A stretch of 64,000 bases of DNA from Thermothielavioides terrestris NRRL 8126 (taxonomy: Eukaryota; Ascomycota; Sordariomycetes; Sordariales; Chaetomiaceae). The translations under genes and the position numbers were made by a program. Each line of letters begins with the position of its first letter. Position 1 is the stretch's first letter. The DNA lies in assembly GCF_000226115.1 (NCBI RefSeq), contig NC_016458.1, positions 3,100,001-3,164,000 of the forward strand, written 5' to 3'. This document shows positions 1 through 11,754 of this stretch, one piece after another. Under the pieces are notes generated by a model, which was given only the letters and a program-made list of their open reading frames with translations, had not been told where the DNA came from and did no database searches.

Positions 1-175
1 CACCAGCACCGAACACAGAAGAGTAAAGACATGGATGGCCACAGCGGCAGGCAACTGACCCGGTGCCTGTCTGTACCTAGCAAATACACCTCCGTCCTGT
101 TCTCACCCAACAGATTAAAGGGAGAAAAAAAGAAAAAATTCGAACACGGACGTACTACCCTTCACTAACACTCGC

Positions 176-3100
176 TCACGAACGGCCCGCCCTACCAGCA
201 GTGGCACCGGCAGTGGAACCAGCAGCGGCATTGGCGGCGGAACCAGCAGCAGCGTCCTCCTGCGCCGGCGGCGGGGGACTCACGCCGAACAGGTAGGCCA
301 GCTCCTGCTCGCTGAGGCGGCCGAGGCTCTTGCTCTGGCCCTCGTCGAGGGCGGCGTCGACGAGGCGGCGCTTGCTCTCCTGCAGCTCGACGATGCGGTC
401 CTCGACGGTGCCGCCGACGAGGACGCGGTGGACGCGGACCTCGCGGGCCTGGCCGATGCGGTGGGCGCGGTCGACGGCCTGCATCTCGATGTACGGGTTC
501 CAGAACGGGTCGCAGATGATGACGCGCGAGGCGGCGGTCAGGTTGAGCCCCGCGTTGCCGGCGCGCAGCGACACGAGCATCACCCGCGTGGCCGGGTTCT
601 CGCTGAAGTCGCGCACGGCCTCGTCGCGCTGGTTGCGCGACATGCCGCCCGTGTAGCGGCGGTAGCGCAGCCGGAGCGTGTACTTGACCTGCACCTCGAC
701 CAGGTCGAGCAAGCTGGTCCACTGGGAGAAGATGATTGCTGGAGGTCAGACGATGTTAGCTATTTTCTTTCTCCCCGGTGCGTCGCGAGTACCCCGTGAA
801 TCCCCGAGACGGGCCCGAAGACGCGGATGGTAGATAGAAGCACGGCTTTGACTCACTCTTCTCGCCTGTTTCCTGGATCTGCCGGAGCAGGTCGACGATC
901 TGTGTCAGCTTGGCCGAGTCCTCCCAGTTGTCGCGCAGGTAGTGCATATAGCGGCGCCGGGCATCCTTGTTCTTGTTGGCATCCATGCGGAGCTTCTTGA
1001 GCACCTGGGGCGTAATCTGCTCGCTCTTCTTGGACTTGCTTCTGCTTTCTCCATCGGCCTTGCTTTTCTTGGCCTTTTTCTTGCCCAACTTTTTCGCCTT
1101 CGTAGTCACGGCGGGCTCCTTCCCATTTTTGGTCCTGATAGCAGCATCCAGCTCAGCGTCGATCAGGTCGTCGTCATCCACGTCTTCGACCTCGCCATCC
1201 GGAACAACAAAGCCTGCGAGATTGCCGAAGGAGTCCACGTCGGAATCGTTTTCATCGTCAAAAGAAGAGGTATCCGAGTCGTCCGAGTCGTCCGAGTCGG
1301 TCAGTTCGGCCGACGACTCGGCATCATCTGGCCCAAGTGCGTCAGGTGCATGGACCTTCCGGAAGGCCGTGAGGTTGATAACCTTAGTGGGCTCGACGGG
1401 GCCGCGGCACACCGGGCATTTGGCTGCGCCATTCTCTTCCCCAAACCTGATGTTGCTCTGCGCAGAGTCCTCCGTGAGCGAGGTGAAACACTCCGGGCAC
1501 GTGTCGTGGCCGCACGGGAAGATAAGGACCGGGTCCGCGACGGCGTCGAAGCAGATGCAGCACTCGAACGCGTCAATCCCCTTGACCCGCTCCACCACGG
1601 CGGCATCCAGCTTCTTGGCCAGGTCCAGCATCTGGTTGCTGTCTGGAGCAGAGTTGCCCGCGCTCTCGAATTCCATCAAGTGAGGGTGACAGCAAGCCTG
1701 GCGAAGTCGCAAGAGGAGTACAAGGATGTCAGAGTAATTTTTGCCCACAGTCCCCGCGCGGAGGTAGCGGTTGAACACGATCTTGGACCTCGACTCGATA
1801 TCGTGGTAGAACTGCCGCTCGTCCTCGTTGAAGGTGACATATTCATCGTTCTGTGTCTTCTCCGGCAGCGTCAAGATCGGCTTGCCGTCAATCGTCGAGC
1901 TCTTCGTCCGTCTTAACATTATAGCCTTGAGCACTGCCTGGAGTTTCCGCATGGCTTTGTCCCGGGTGAAGTCTGAAGTTGGACCCTTCGCACTTAGATT
2001 TCTGAAATCCTGCAGATACATTAGGGTTCCGCTCCGGGTTCGAGGTTCGGAGCGAGGAGAGTCTTACCCTTTGAAACACCTTGAATTCACAGTACGGCCT
2101 GATTTTCAGGAAACGGACCAACGGGTACAGTTCCGACACGCCATTCATCATCGGAGTGCCGGTAAGGCACCATCGATAGGTAGCGCTGATCTTGTGGGCT
2201 GCCAGAGAGCCCTGCGTGTTTCTGTTCTTGATGCATTGAGCCTCGTCTAGAATGACGCGGTAGAACTTGCTTCGGGCATGAAGCAACGGACATAGCTTGG
2301 CAAGCTCCGTGTCGCCCTCCTCATCGTACTGGGGCGACTCCTTGCGTGGCTGAACATGCACAATGTATCGGCGCCACTCGGAGGCCAGCGACCCATACGT
2401 GGTGAGAACAACGTCGTATTTCTTGATCTCCGAGTAAGGTTTCTTTTTCTGGTGAAGAAGGAGAACGCTCAGCTTGTGCGCCGCCTTGAGTTTCGTCCTC
2501 ACTTCTTGTTCCCACTGCTTAATAAGGGCAACTGGTCCGACGATCAGGTTTGTCTGCGAACTGTTAGAGGGACCACTCATCGACAACCTCGGTTCATGGC
2601 AAGTAGAACCGCATACCTTGATGTTCCTATCAGAAGACGGGCGCGAGACCATCAACGCCAGGGTGGAGATGGTCTTGCCGAGCCCCATGTCGTCTGCCAA
2701 GATGCCGCCCTTGTTCGTCCCTTCTTCCATGTCCGTCATCCACTTGAGTGCAAGCTGCTGGTGGGCATAGAGAGGATATCTCATGGCTTCGGGTGTTTCG
2801 CCACGCTCCTCCTCGGGGATCTCCATATCGGGACGGATATTAGACAAGAGCTGAGTAATGTCTTCCTCTGTCTTCCGGGGATCATTCACGTAGTCGTCGA
2901 GAAAGTTGACGAGGCGCTCGCTGAACGGATTTCCATCCGCATCCATCATAGTGGTGAAGTCAAAATTGCTGACCCGGTGGATAGTCGCGGCAAGAGTCGA
3001 AGAAAACGGGGACGGTGCGGGCCGGGGCTGAGGATGATATCCTCCGGTATTCCCCAATGCAGGCCTGTCGAGTCCTAGACGGTTTCCGATGGGGCCGATA

Positions 3101-4476
3101 GGCGGCCAAGCGGGGGTGGCTCCCTGCCCGGCCATCGAAGACTGTCGCGCTAGCTCGATGGCAGGGAGGTTATGGGTGTACTGAGCGGTTCCTGGAAGCG
3201 TAGAGGCCCGCAATATGGACGGGAGCGTTGGGGCGGTGAGGGCTGGGTTGCCGACTGCGGATGCAAGCGAAGGCAGCGAAGGCCGGGACGGTCGAGAAGG
3301 GGTATCCAGGGATTGGGGGAGTCTTCCAAAGCTGGATCCTTCGCTCCCGCTAGCGGAATCATCTACCCACGCACCAGGCATTGGATAGGGGGTCTCTGTC
3401 CGCTCAGACATGCTGGTAGAGAAACCAGGGGAGTACCCACCAGCGCTCCCGAACGCGGACGACCCCTGTTGGCTCCCAGCGGAAGCATGAGGTCTCGACG
3501 GCAGGTTTGGCCCAAGTCGGTCGGTTTGATATCCTATAGGGTAGATGGAGGAGGAGGCCGCGTCTGCAGCGCGCTCGGAAGTGTTATCCGGACCGACCAC
3601 TATGGACCCTGGGAAACCGGGCACACTCGGGCCCGGCGATGCCCGCCCGGAGAGCTGCCTGGCGAAGGCAGCATCTCTGTCCGCTTCCGCTTTTCGCCGA
3701 CGCGAGCGTTCCTCTTCTTCCTTTTGTTGCTGGATGATTGCCCGCCACTCGTCATCGTCTCTGGTCCGGGCGGTCAGCATTTGCCGCATTCGAATAGCTG
3801 AGCGGTCGCGGTGCCCAAGGCTGTTTCAGAAAAAGGGAAAAAAAGGGAACAAAACGAGCACGAACAGCGAACCCACTTACCCAGTGAGGTCAATCACCTC
3901 GGCAGTGTCGTCTTGATCGAACTCTTCAGAATCGAACACGGATGTCTTGGTGCCCGGACTCGGAGAAGTCCTTCTCGATTTAACAACACTCGAACCGGAT
4001 GAATCGACGCCGAGATGTGAGCTCCCGATGGAACGCTTCCGCGACGAGGTTCCCGAGCTTGGCCCAGAACCCCAGGCCGGGCTTGAAAACACAGAGTCCG
4101 AAAGCCCAGTAGTCGATGATGTCGATGTGCCGGGGGTCCGTTGATCGGCCTGGTCTGTGGAGTCCATCCTCGCACTCGTTCCCTGGCCTGGGCGAGAATC
4201 GCAAGTTAGCCAATGTGGTGGCTGCGGGTTTGGAGAAGCTAGTGGGATCGAACCTGTGCTGCGAGCTTTAGCAAGCTGGCGCTTGATGTTTGCAATTTCG
4301 GCCTTGACGGCGGCGATGTCCTCTCTCGTAGAGGCCGACTGGGGAAGATCCAGGAGAGAGTCCAGAACAGCTTTTTGGAGGCTCAGGTCCTCAGCGAGCT
4401 GCTCGACGGAACTGGGAAGGCTGCTGGAAGAGGGCAAGCCAGACCTAGCCGCAGGGTTGTGCTCGCCGGGAGCCAT
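176..4476 (-). CDS. Uls1/Ris1-like SNF2-family ATPase with RING finger and SUMO-interaction motif
   Basis: Likely a DNA translocase that acts on SUMO-modified chromatin proteins in the nucleus, as Uls1 (Ris1) does. Five exons join in frame: 3881-4476, 2617-3820, 2068-2553, 857-2009 and 176-738, giving about 1333 aa. The start is an ATG in a good context (GACCATGG). A SUMO-interaction motif EVIDLTG sits at residues ~193-199, across the first junction. Residues 210-560 are low-complexity. The SNF2 core has motif I GGILADDMGLGKT (~570) and motif II DEAQ. A C3HC4 RING follows (CCICFDAVADPVLIFPCGHD ... CPVCRG), then an acidic Asp/Ser stretch, then helicase-C with QAVDRAHRIGQ. The 63-bp intron (2554-2616) is a multiple of three and open, so unspliced RNA would add 21 residues after RNIK. 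Exon 1 may hide one more intron near 4184-4250 (CTAAC then CAG), but its donor is weak. The family is clear; orthology to Uls1 rather than a Rad5/Rad16 relative rests on the SIM and domain order. Confidence 0.88.
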
Positions 4477-5680
4477 GGTCCTGGTCGTACAATAAGGGAC
4501 AAGGCTCTGGCTCTTAGGGGGGCGGGAGGTTGCAGGCAGCAAAGGCGCCTTGCCGAGCGAGACCGGTGGTTGGGCGTCGTTCTTTTTCGTTGGAATGAAA
4601 ACTGCAGGTTGCGCGCTGCCGAATTTGCCGTCGCCAGGGTTAGAAACCTGGAACGGACTAGTCAGGCAGTAAGTGGCGGTTTGACTCGGGAATGCCAACA
4701 AGGCTGCCACCAAGAGTCGAGGCTGTCTCGAGGTGCAGCTTTCAGGGCCAGCGGAATGCGTGAAGAGAGGAAGACCTCGATGAATTAAATCGAGACTTGC
4801 TCTGCCCTCAACAACTCGGACGGTTCCTTCGTACCGCCTCCCAGGTTGACCGTTGTTGCTCGGGCTTCCCGGGCTGTATTGTTCGACGCGATTGCCTCAA
4901 CATGAACAGAGAACAAGGAAGGCTGCAGGCTTAAGTAATGCCGGCTCCAGGCGCGTTGCGCGACACAGTGCTGTGCACAAGCACTTCCAAGGTTATGATG
5001 GCTCCACTTACAAGGTGGCCATCTGCACAGAACTTAGGTAATTGACACCTCAGCAGCACGTTGGTTCGTATCTGTTCCCGAATATTTGGTCGCTGGATTG
5101 ATTCTTACGATTGATCGCGTTGATACGGAGCATGCGCGTCGAAGTGTAAATCGAATGGAACAGACCCACCTCAGGTGCGCGCCAGGCTGTGGGGCTGTGA
5201 GGTTCCCCTGACGCCTGCCCATGTGGTGGGGCGTGTTACATGGATAGGCTGTGGGGGCCCTTTCAATTCCGGCTGGTGCAGCCTGCAGGCAACCTGGAAC
5301 AAACAGGGCCGCAACTGCTCTTTGCCTTCCGACACGGCCACAAAGACTTCGACTACGAAGCTCGGCTTTGAACCTGCGAGAGACAACGTGCATTATCTTC
5401 ACATCGACTATGTCGGGTCTTCTTTCGAGGATAGACGCCCTTTCTGGGTCCTTTGTTACAAGTACCCTAAATGGCAACACTGAATTGCCTTGGCACCACG
5501 ATGGGGGAAAGGAACTGCCGATGGGAACTTCAAAACTCCTTCAGCGATGCTTTCAAGGACATATCCGAAAACGCCCAACGCCTTGCCGCACCCGAGACAA
5601 TGGAATGAATACTCTCAACGGCCAACACCAGCAACGTAAGCCTGCATGCGGCGTGACCGAGAGCCAACTGCAGAACATTA
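4477..5680. other. Intergenic: upstream of the SNF2 gene, downstream of the phosphodiesterase gene
   Basis: About 1.2 kb with no convincing coding sequence. It should hold the promoter and 5' UTR of the SNF2 gene and the 3' UTR of the phosphodiesterase gene, which lies on the same strand. Frames here are short and show no family features. Confidence 0.6.
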
Positions 5681-8072
5681 TTAGTCCGAGGAAGAGCCCT
5701 GTTCGGTGCTTCCCCCGCCTTGCCCCGTAACCTTCCCCCACCAGTCCTTCACCTTCCCAGTGAACCAGTCCCAAAAATCCTGGACAGCGGACTCCACCTT
5801 ATCGATGGGAGACACATTATCTTCATCGTCGCCATCGCCGTCGCCGTCGCCGTCTTTGCCATCCGCGGTCCCTGAGGGCTGGTTGGTGGGCTGGGACGTA
5901 GGCTGGTCAACGCCAACTGTTTGTGTCGGCGGGGCCTGCTCGCTGCTGCTTGTTGAAATCGGACTGACCGGGATGGGCTTATTAGTGGGCTCGGCAGCCG
6001 CCGACGTTGAGAATGTATGGCTCTCCACGGGGTCCGCCGGCGTGTCCAACCCGCTCGCCGAGGGGTCACTGTGCAGCCCGATGGGCTTGAGCGGAAGCCG
6101 GAGCGTCCCGTTGTTCGGAGCGGGCGATATTCCAACCGAGTCACAGAGCATGTTGTAGACCTCGATGTTTTCTGTAACGATCAGCGAGGAGGAGCTACAA
6201 AGACACGCAGGGGGTAAGATCAGACTGGAACTTACGAAAGACATCAACCCTGCTGTTAGGCTGGTGCGGAAACGCCGGGCCTCGGGCGATAAAGATCGCC
6301 CTCATCAGGGGGTGCTCGTGATCATAGCCATGGAGGCCGCGCGGGTGATAGACGTCGCCTCTAGCCTGCGCCTCCTTCAAGTTCATCTCGTCCATCTTGA
6401 CGAGCGCCCAGCCGGCCTTGGGAATAATCCATAGCGGAGCAATACGCTCGTTCTTCGAAAAGTGATAGCGCTCGGGCATGTTGACGTCGCGGAGGTACAC
6501 TTCAAGGTTGGGGTTGTCCCTGGTCTTTTGAACCAGCTCGTCGTAAATGGGATGTAGGTCGTCAGGGTTCTTGGGCCGCAGCCCGATCAAGGGCCATCCA
6601 TCCGTGTGTTCGATTTTGCTGAGATCCACCAGGTCTTCAAGCTGTACAAGTCGAGAGACATCGGTGGTGGCCATGCCGTGGTCAGAAACCACGATGACAT
6701 TGACAATGTGCGTCAGATTCCGGTCCTCCAAGCCCCTGAACATGTTGTCGAGCATCTTGTCCACCTTTTGAATGGTGAACTGAATCTCGGTGCTGTTGGG
6801 CCCGTACTTGTGCCCATCCGCATCGACGTTCGGCACATACGCGGCGATGATCTGGGGCCGGTCCGTATCGGGCATGTCCAGGAACTCGAGGATCCTGTCG
6901 ACCTTCTTCGAAAGCAATTCTTTCCCGTTGTATTTATCCATGTATGTCGGCTCCATGCCGAGGACATGGGCCTCGCTGCCCGGCCACATGTGGATGGCTG
7001 TCCTGAGCCCTTGCTTCTGGGCTGTAACCCAGAACGGTTCTCCACCCCACCACTTCGGATCCATGCTCCGGGCCGGATCCGTGTAATAGAACTCCTCCTG
7101 TAGCGTTGGGTCCCAGAAGGTATTGCCCACGACACCGTGAGCCTCCGGATACAGGCCGGTCGCGATAGTGTAGTGGTTAGGGAACGTGACGCTCGGGAAC
7201 GAAGGGAGCATGTACAGCGGCGACACGCCCTCCTTGATGAAGGCATTCAGCCTCGGCGTCAGATTCCTGTTGAGGAAGTCGGCCCGGAAGCCGTCTAAGC
7301 TGATTATGATGGTAGTGGGCGCAAATATGGCGGTCCCGTTGCTGACTAGGTTCTGGTTGTGGCGCGAGCTGGCTCGCGCCAACGACAGCTTCCATGCCAC
7401 CAGGACAAGGATCGCAAACGCGACGGCGATGATGGCATGTAACAGCAGCCAGCGGCGGCAGCTGCGCTGCCGCTTCGCCTTGGCGTCGGCGTCATGCAGC
7501 AGATGTTTCCGGTCGACCTCGTCGCTGTCGTCGCGATCGCTGCTGTCGCCTGTCGAGCTGCCATCCTTCATACCCCCTTCCTCCATCTCGTACATCAGCT
7601 CGCCGTCCTCACCATGCTGGGCATCGGCCAGCAGTCTCTCCCTCTTCGCCTGCCTCCGCTGCCGTCTCGCCCTCCTCTTCTCCAACCCAGGGTCCTCCAC
7701 CGACTCAGCCGGCTCGCGGCGCGCGGACGGACTCCGCGACCCTGACGGCGACGCGTCGCTCAGCCGCCGCGCCAGCAGCCGCAGCGGGTTCGGAATCGGC
7801 AGGCCGGACCCCCTGCGCTGCCTCTCCTGGCGCCGGCGGGTCTCCGTCACCAATTGGTCGAGCTCCTCCTCCTCCATCAGGACCAGCCTGTCGTGCGCGC
7901 GCAGCTCGCGGCTGTTGCGAGCGCGCAGCTGGCGCTCGTCGTCGTCGCTGTCGGTGTCCTGGTCGCTGCGGATCGAGACCGCGTCGGCGTCGTAGTCGGA
8001 CGGCGAGAGCAGCGTTGACGGGTCGCGGCCGCTCCCCGGCGCGGCCGCCGTTCTGAGCGGTTGGAGTGGCAT
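5681..8072 (-). CDS. Type II membrane nucleotide pyrophosphatase/phosphodiesterase (NPP family)
   Basis: Hydrolyses nucleotide phosphodiester or pyrophosphate bonds; predicted to sit in the endomembrane system or plasma membrane with the catalytic domain in the lumen or outside. Two exons, 6236-8072 and 5681-6171, are joined by a 64-bp intron (GTAAGT...TTACAG) to give VFQNIEVYNMLCD, the expected NPP sequence; the product is about 775 aa. Residues 1-207 are a charged, disordered cytosolic tail. One membrane segment lies at ~208-230 (WLLLHAIIAVAFAILVLVAW). Catalytic features are visible: metal-binding Asp in SLDGFRADF (~260), nucleophile Thr in PSVTFPNH (~296), DADGHKYGP, and SDHGM. The C-terminus is unusual: an Asp/Gly repeat followed by a Trp-rich segment that ends the protein. 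The family call is secure; the natural substrate is not visible. Confidence 0.9.
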
Positions 8073-8931
8073 CGTCCTGCGTGGCAGTGGTTTCCCTGGA
8101 AGTCAGTCGGTCATGATCGGGAACTGCGGGAGCAGTGGGTATGATGGTCGCCGGCTGGAACGACGCGAGTCTTCGCTCCGATGTTGAGTACTTGAGACGA
8201 TAATAAGCGTGTTATCGCTCCACAGTCCTTGCCCCTGGCCGAGACCAGGATCCGAGCGGCTGGTTGGTTCCGGGCCCCAAAGCGCTGCGAAAGCGCATTT
8301 GTAACCCCAACCCTGGATGTGCCTTCCAACACAACTCATGTCCATATGGAGGAATCTGCACTCTCCTCCGTCCGATGACGAGAACAACTTCCTCCCTGAG
8401 AAGGACGAATACTGCATGTGTATAGTATGTCCACCGCCTGCTCAGCAGCAAGCCCGTCCAGTGCACCCCCGGGCGCGGCAAGTCTTGCGAAGAATGCCAT
8501 AAACAAAGCCCACGCGACATGCGAATAGGATTCCGCGTTGTAGGCTGCAAACCTGCACCTGCGTGCTGGACTCAAGCGCATCTTGAAGGCCTACAAGGAC
8601 GACCAGGCCATCGACTTCCCTGCCCAACCCAAGACGGACACGACTCCCGCCAAACGCGCAGTTCTCAAGCGGGATTTCAGAAAGCTTGCCTGCACCTTCC
8701 GGACCGCCCTCGGAAACGCCCGAGCCCTCCGGGTGCCCGCTCGTCCCGCGCTGCTCCCCCAATCCTCCGCTGGCCGCGCCCCGACCCGCGCCCCGACCAG
8801 CTCCCCCATGACCCCGAGCCGGCGTGGTGCTGTCGCCCTGGCACTGCTATGCCTTCCCTGACCACCACCTGGACGCATCCAGCCATCTTCACACCACCTT
8901 CTCCCACCCAACCCGGGATTCCTTTCCCACC
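8073..8931. other. Intergenic: upstream of the phosphodiesterase gene and of the methyltransferase pseudogene
   Basis: Roughly 860 bp between the divergent starts of the phosphodiesterase gene and the O-methyltransferase relic. Overlapping frames at 8440-8930 lack family features and splice structure. I see no gene. Confidence 0.5.
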
Positions 8932-9838
8932 ATGTCCTCTCCAGAACCACGAATTGTAGAGTTGGCCAAGAGGATTGCCGCAAACACCTTTTCGGAAAAG
9001 CTGCAGGGTACCTGACCGCCCACGGACTTCCCACCCCATCTTTTGACAGCGACAGACCGAAGGACAGCTTGGTGCCGGACACTGTAACAGAGACCGAGGC
9101 AGAGCGCGTCGCCATTATAATGACACGCAGGAGCTGCGCCGCCTGGTTCTTGGGCCTCGTGAGTACCTCATGAGCTACTGGGTTAGTTCCACCGTTTCAG
9201 GATCCACCGGGATATGTGCGGTGACATATGGTGCCTCCTGTCACACGGTTGAGGTACACAGCCCAATGAGCTTCTGAGCCAGCAAACCATTGTGCGCTTC
9301 CGCCTAGCGCACTTCTTTCCCCCCGGCGCCGAAACCTCGTTTGCAGACATCGCTGCGGCTCGGGGCAGCCCGAGGTCAACGTCCGCCAGACTATCCGCCA
9401 TGCCATGATCACGGACAACTTCGTAGAACCCCGCCTGGGCGTCGCGTCGTCGCCCACAATGCCGTGTTGCGCCTGCTCGCAGAGGACCCGGCCATCCACG
9501 ACTGGGTTGGCACGAGAGGCGACAAACTCTGGCAGGGCGCAGCCCAGGCTTGCAACGCCCTGGAGAAGTATCCCGGCTCGCAGGAGCCTAATGAGACAGT
9601 ACGTTCCTATCGGATGGGGAAATAGTACGTGAACACGCCAAGTTCTGATCGGGTTGACGATGTCGTCGGGCTTCGCCTTGGCGGATGACACCGACGCTAC
9701 CGTCTTACCAGCTGTTTTCCCAGTCCCTGGAGCGCGCCGTAGGTTCGGCAACGCCATGCGGTCCTTCACCGAGGGCACCGGCTTCGAGCTCAGTCATATT
9801 GTCGACAACTTCCCCCAGGCAGAGCTTGTAAATGGTAC
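8932..9838 (+). pseudogene. Degraded O-methyltransferase (fungal secondary-metabolism type), frameshifted and truncated
   Basis: Fragments of one fungal SAM-dependent O-methyltransferase (AdoMet_MTases family with N-terminal winged helix) appear in order but in changing frames. Seen in sequence: MSSPEPRIVELAKRIAANT from 8932; KAAGYLTAHGLPTPSF from 8996 in another frame; ELRRLVLGPREYLMSYW near 9130-9180; a probable relic intron up to CACAG at 9262; RFRLAHFFPPGAETSFADIA near 9297-9355; PEVNVRQTIRHAMITDNF after one shift; VVAHNAVLRLLAEDPAIHDW after another; RFGNAMRSFTEGTGFELSHI near 9744-9800. At least four frame changes and one stop interrupt it. The SAM-binding half (the expected GG.hG motif and later) is not recognisable after about 9838. 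Decay is mainly by indels; the GC content stays normal, so this does not look like heavy repeat-induced point mutation. It is probably a relic of a dispensable metabolite gene. Confidence 0.75.
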
Positions 9839-10398
9839 CGATGTCCTGCAGCCTCCATGGTCATATCCCGGTTTCGGACAGTGCGCAAGATATCCAAAAT
9901 TCATTGCACATATGCTTTCGGGTGTTGTGGAGAAGCACAGCGGGATCGTGGATGAGACAGCGATGTGCAGCAGCGAGAGAATTGGTCAATCTGGGAAATA
10001 TTGTGGACGAATGAGAGTCATCGGAGAGGTGATAATGGCGAGCCACAATGCCAAGCTGTCCCTTGCCACTGTTGTGGCTGAAGCTATGGGCGGGGTCGGA
10101 ACCGGCACCAGCCGTTCCGCAAATTTTGGCTGAGCCCTGCCAATTACCAAGACGCGCACAAAAATTGGGCTCGATATCGGCGACCGGCAGCGACTCGGAT
10201 TCTTTGACGGCCAAGGGAACAGCATCAAAGGTACGCCGACAATTCCTTTGCTACGCCCTCTTGTGATCCAAGACGACCGATCACCTTCGCAATTCTTGCC
10301 TCGGGCAGTGCACCATCCTAACGACCGCCGCCGCCGCCTCGTCCTCCTCCAGGGCTCCTGTCGCTAACATCGCCAACCGCATTAGAACGTCGACCAAA
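9839..10398. other. Intergenic: pseudogene remains and eL14 upstream region
   Basis: About 560 bp. The first part may be the decayed 3' half of the methyltransferase, but I could not align it to the family. The last ~150 bp should be the promoter and 5' UTR of the eL14 gene. One frame stays open to 10133 without recognisable content. Confidence 0.45.
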
Positions 10399-10922
10399 AT
10401 GGCATCGATCGAAATTGAAGCGACAACTTGGCGCCGTGTCGAGGTCGGCCGTGTTCTCAAGCTCGAGAACGGCGGCCTCGCCACGATCGTCGAGATCGTC
10501 GATCACAAGCGCGTATGTGGAAACCGCCCTACGCCGAGACGGCGAAGTCGATCGGGGTGCAAGTGACATTGGAGAAGGAGACTAAAACGTTGTGTTTGGA
10601 TTCTTAGGTTCTCGTCGATGGCCCCTCCGCAGACCCCAAGCTCGCGACTCCCCGCAGCGTCGTCCAGCTCTCCCGTGCCCTGCTCACGCCGATCGTGATC
10701 GAGAAGCTCCCCCGGGGCGCCCGGACGGGCGCCGTCAAGAAGGCTTGGGAGGCCGCCGGTGTCGACGCTAAGTGGCGCGAGAGCAACTGGGCCAAGAAGC
10801 AGCTGCAGCAGGAGCGCCGCCAGTCACTCACCGACTTCGACCGGTTCAAGGTTATGCGGTTGAAGAAGCAGAGGCGGTTCGAGGAGCGCAAGGCTCTGGC
10901 CAAGATCAAGGCTGCGGCATAG
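10399..10922 (+). CDS. RPL14: 60S ribosomal protein eL14
   Basis: Structural protein of the large cytosolic ribosomal subunit. Two exons, 10399-10512 and 10608-10922, encode 142 aa. The intron has GTATGT and TTCTTAG. The start ATG is in an AAAATGG context. Exon 1 gives the KOW-like opening VEVGRVLKLENGGLATIVEI, and the junction restores VDHKR-VLVDGPS, the signature of the family. The C-terminal half is the usual basic helix (WAKKQLQQERR, DRFKVMRLKKQRR), ending in KAAA. The length matches fungal eL14. It is the first of a run of four same-strand housekeeping genes. Confidence 0.95.
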
Positions 10923-11754
10923 AGAGGCGGGTTCGATGCGTTAGAGTGGGGGAGCGTTTGGTTCGACTATGGCTTTTCTGGGGGACTGAGGAAGGTATTC
11001 TGGAACGGGCTGCATGAACATCAGCAATAAGGGCTGCTGGAGTTTATCTTTGCGTCGCTTTCGGAAGACCTCTATGTCACATCATCAAGGGTGACCGGCG
11101 TCATATGGGAATGCGAAATTGAGACAAAAACACAACAACACCCAACGGGCTGTTGCCCATGCCACAAGACAACGGCGCCATATGGCGGCGCCAGTCTGTG
11201 AGCTACTACTATCGGAAGTACAAAACCCCGGAAATGCCATACTGGCAAATGCTTCCCTGCTATATCCGTCTTGGTCGAAATCTCGCAGTCTTCGTTCCTC
11301 AGTGAAGCAGTGATATTCACCTACCTAGGTAGATACCTACTCCGGACATGGTTGATGATGCCAGTTGAGGCAGCGGGTATTGGGATTCAAGAGAGCAGGT
11401 CAAAGTGATTACTAAATCGGGACTAGCGTCGTGGAGCCTAACAAACCCTACCTGAAAATTGGACCTGAACATTTCTCTCCCACCACGACCTGCCCACCTA
11501 GCTGTGCCTTCTCATCCCCGCATATCCCGTTTAGCGGCATTTCTGACATCAATGTGAGTTTGGTTCGAGCACTGAGCTTCATGTTGTTCCTCAGGCAGAG
11601 CCCTGCCACTTTTTGCCAGTGTTTCTGCAATGATCTGAGGAGCAATGCGTGTGCCGTTGCGAGTGCGGCATTGCCTCGAGTTGCGTTTCTGTGAGGGTGG
11701 GGACGGGGGCTGACACAACGATGATGTTTGCTAGCTAGCTCTCTCCAACTCAAG
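10923..11754. other. Intergenic: eL14 3' region and NAC-alpha promoter
   Basis: About 830 bp with no gene seen. It contains the palindromic run ACCTACCTAGGTAGATACC at about 11320-11338, a motif that recurs in other intergenic stretches of this window. The last part (11600-11754) is the likely 5' UTR of the NAC alpha gene. Confidence 0.6.
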
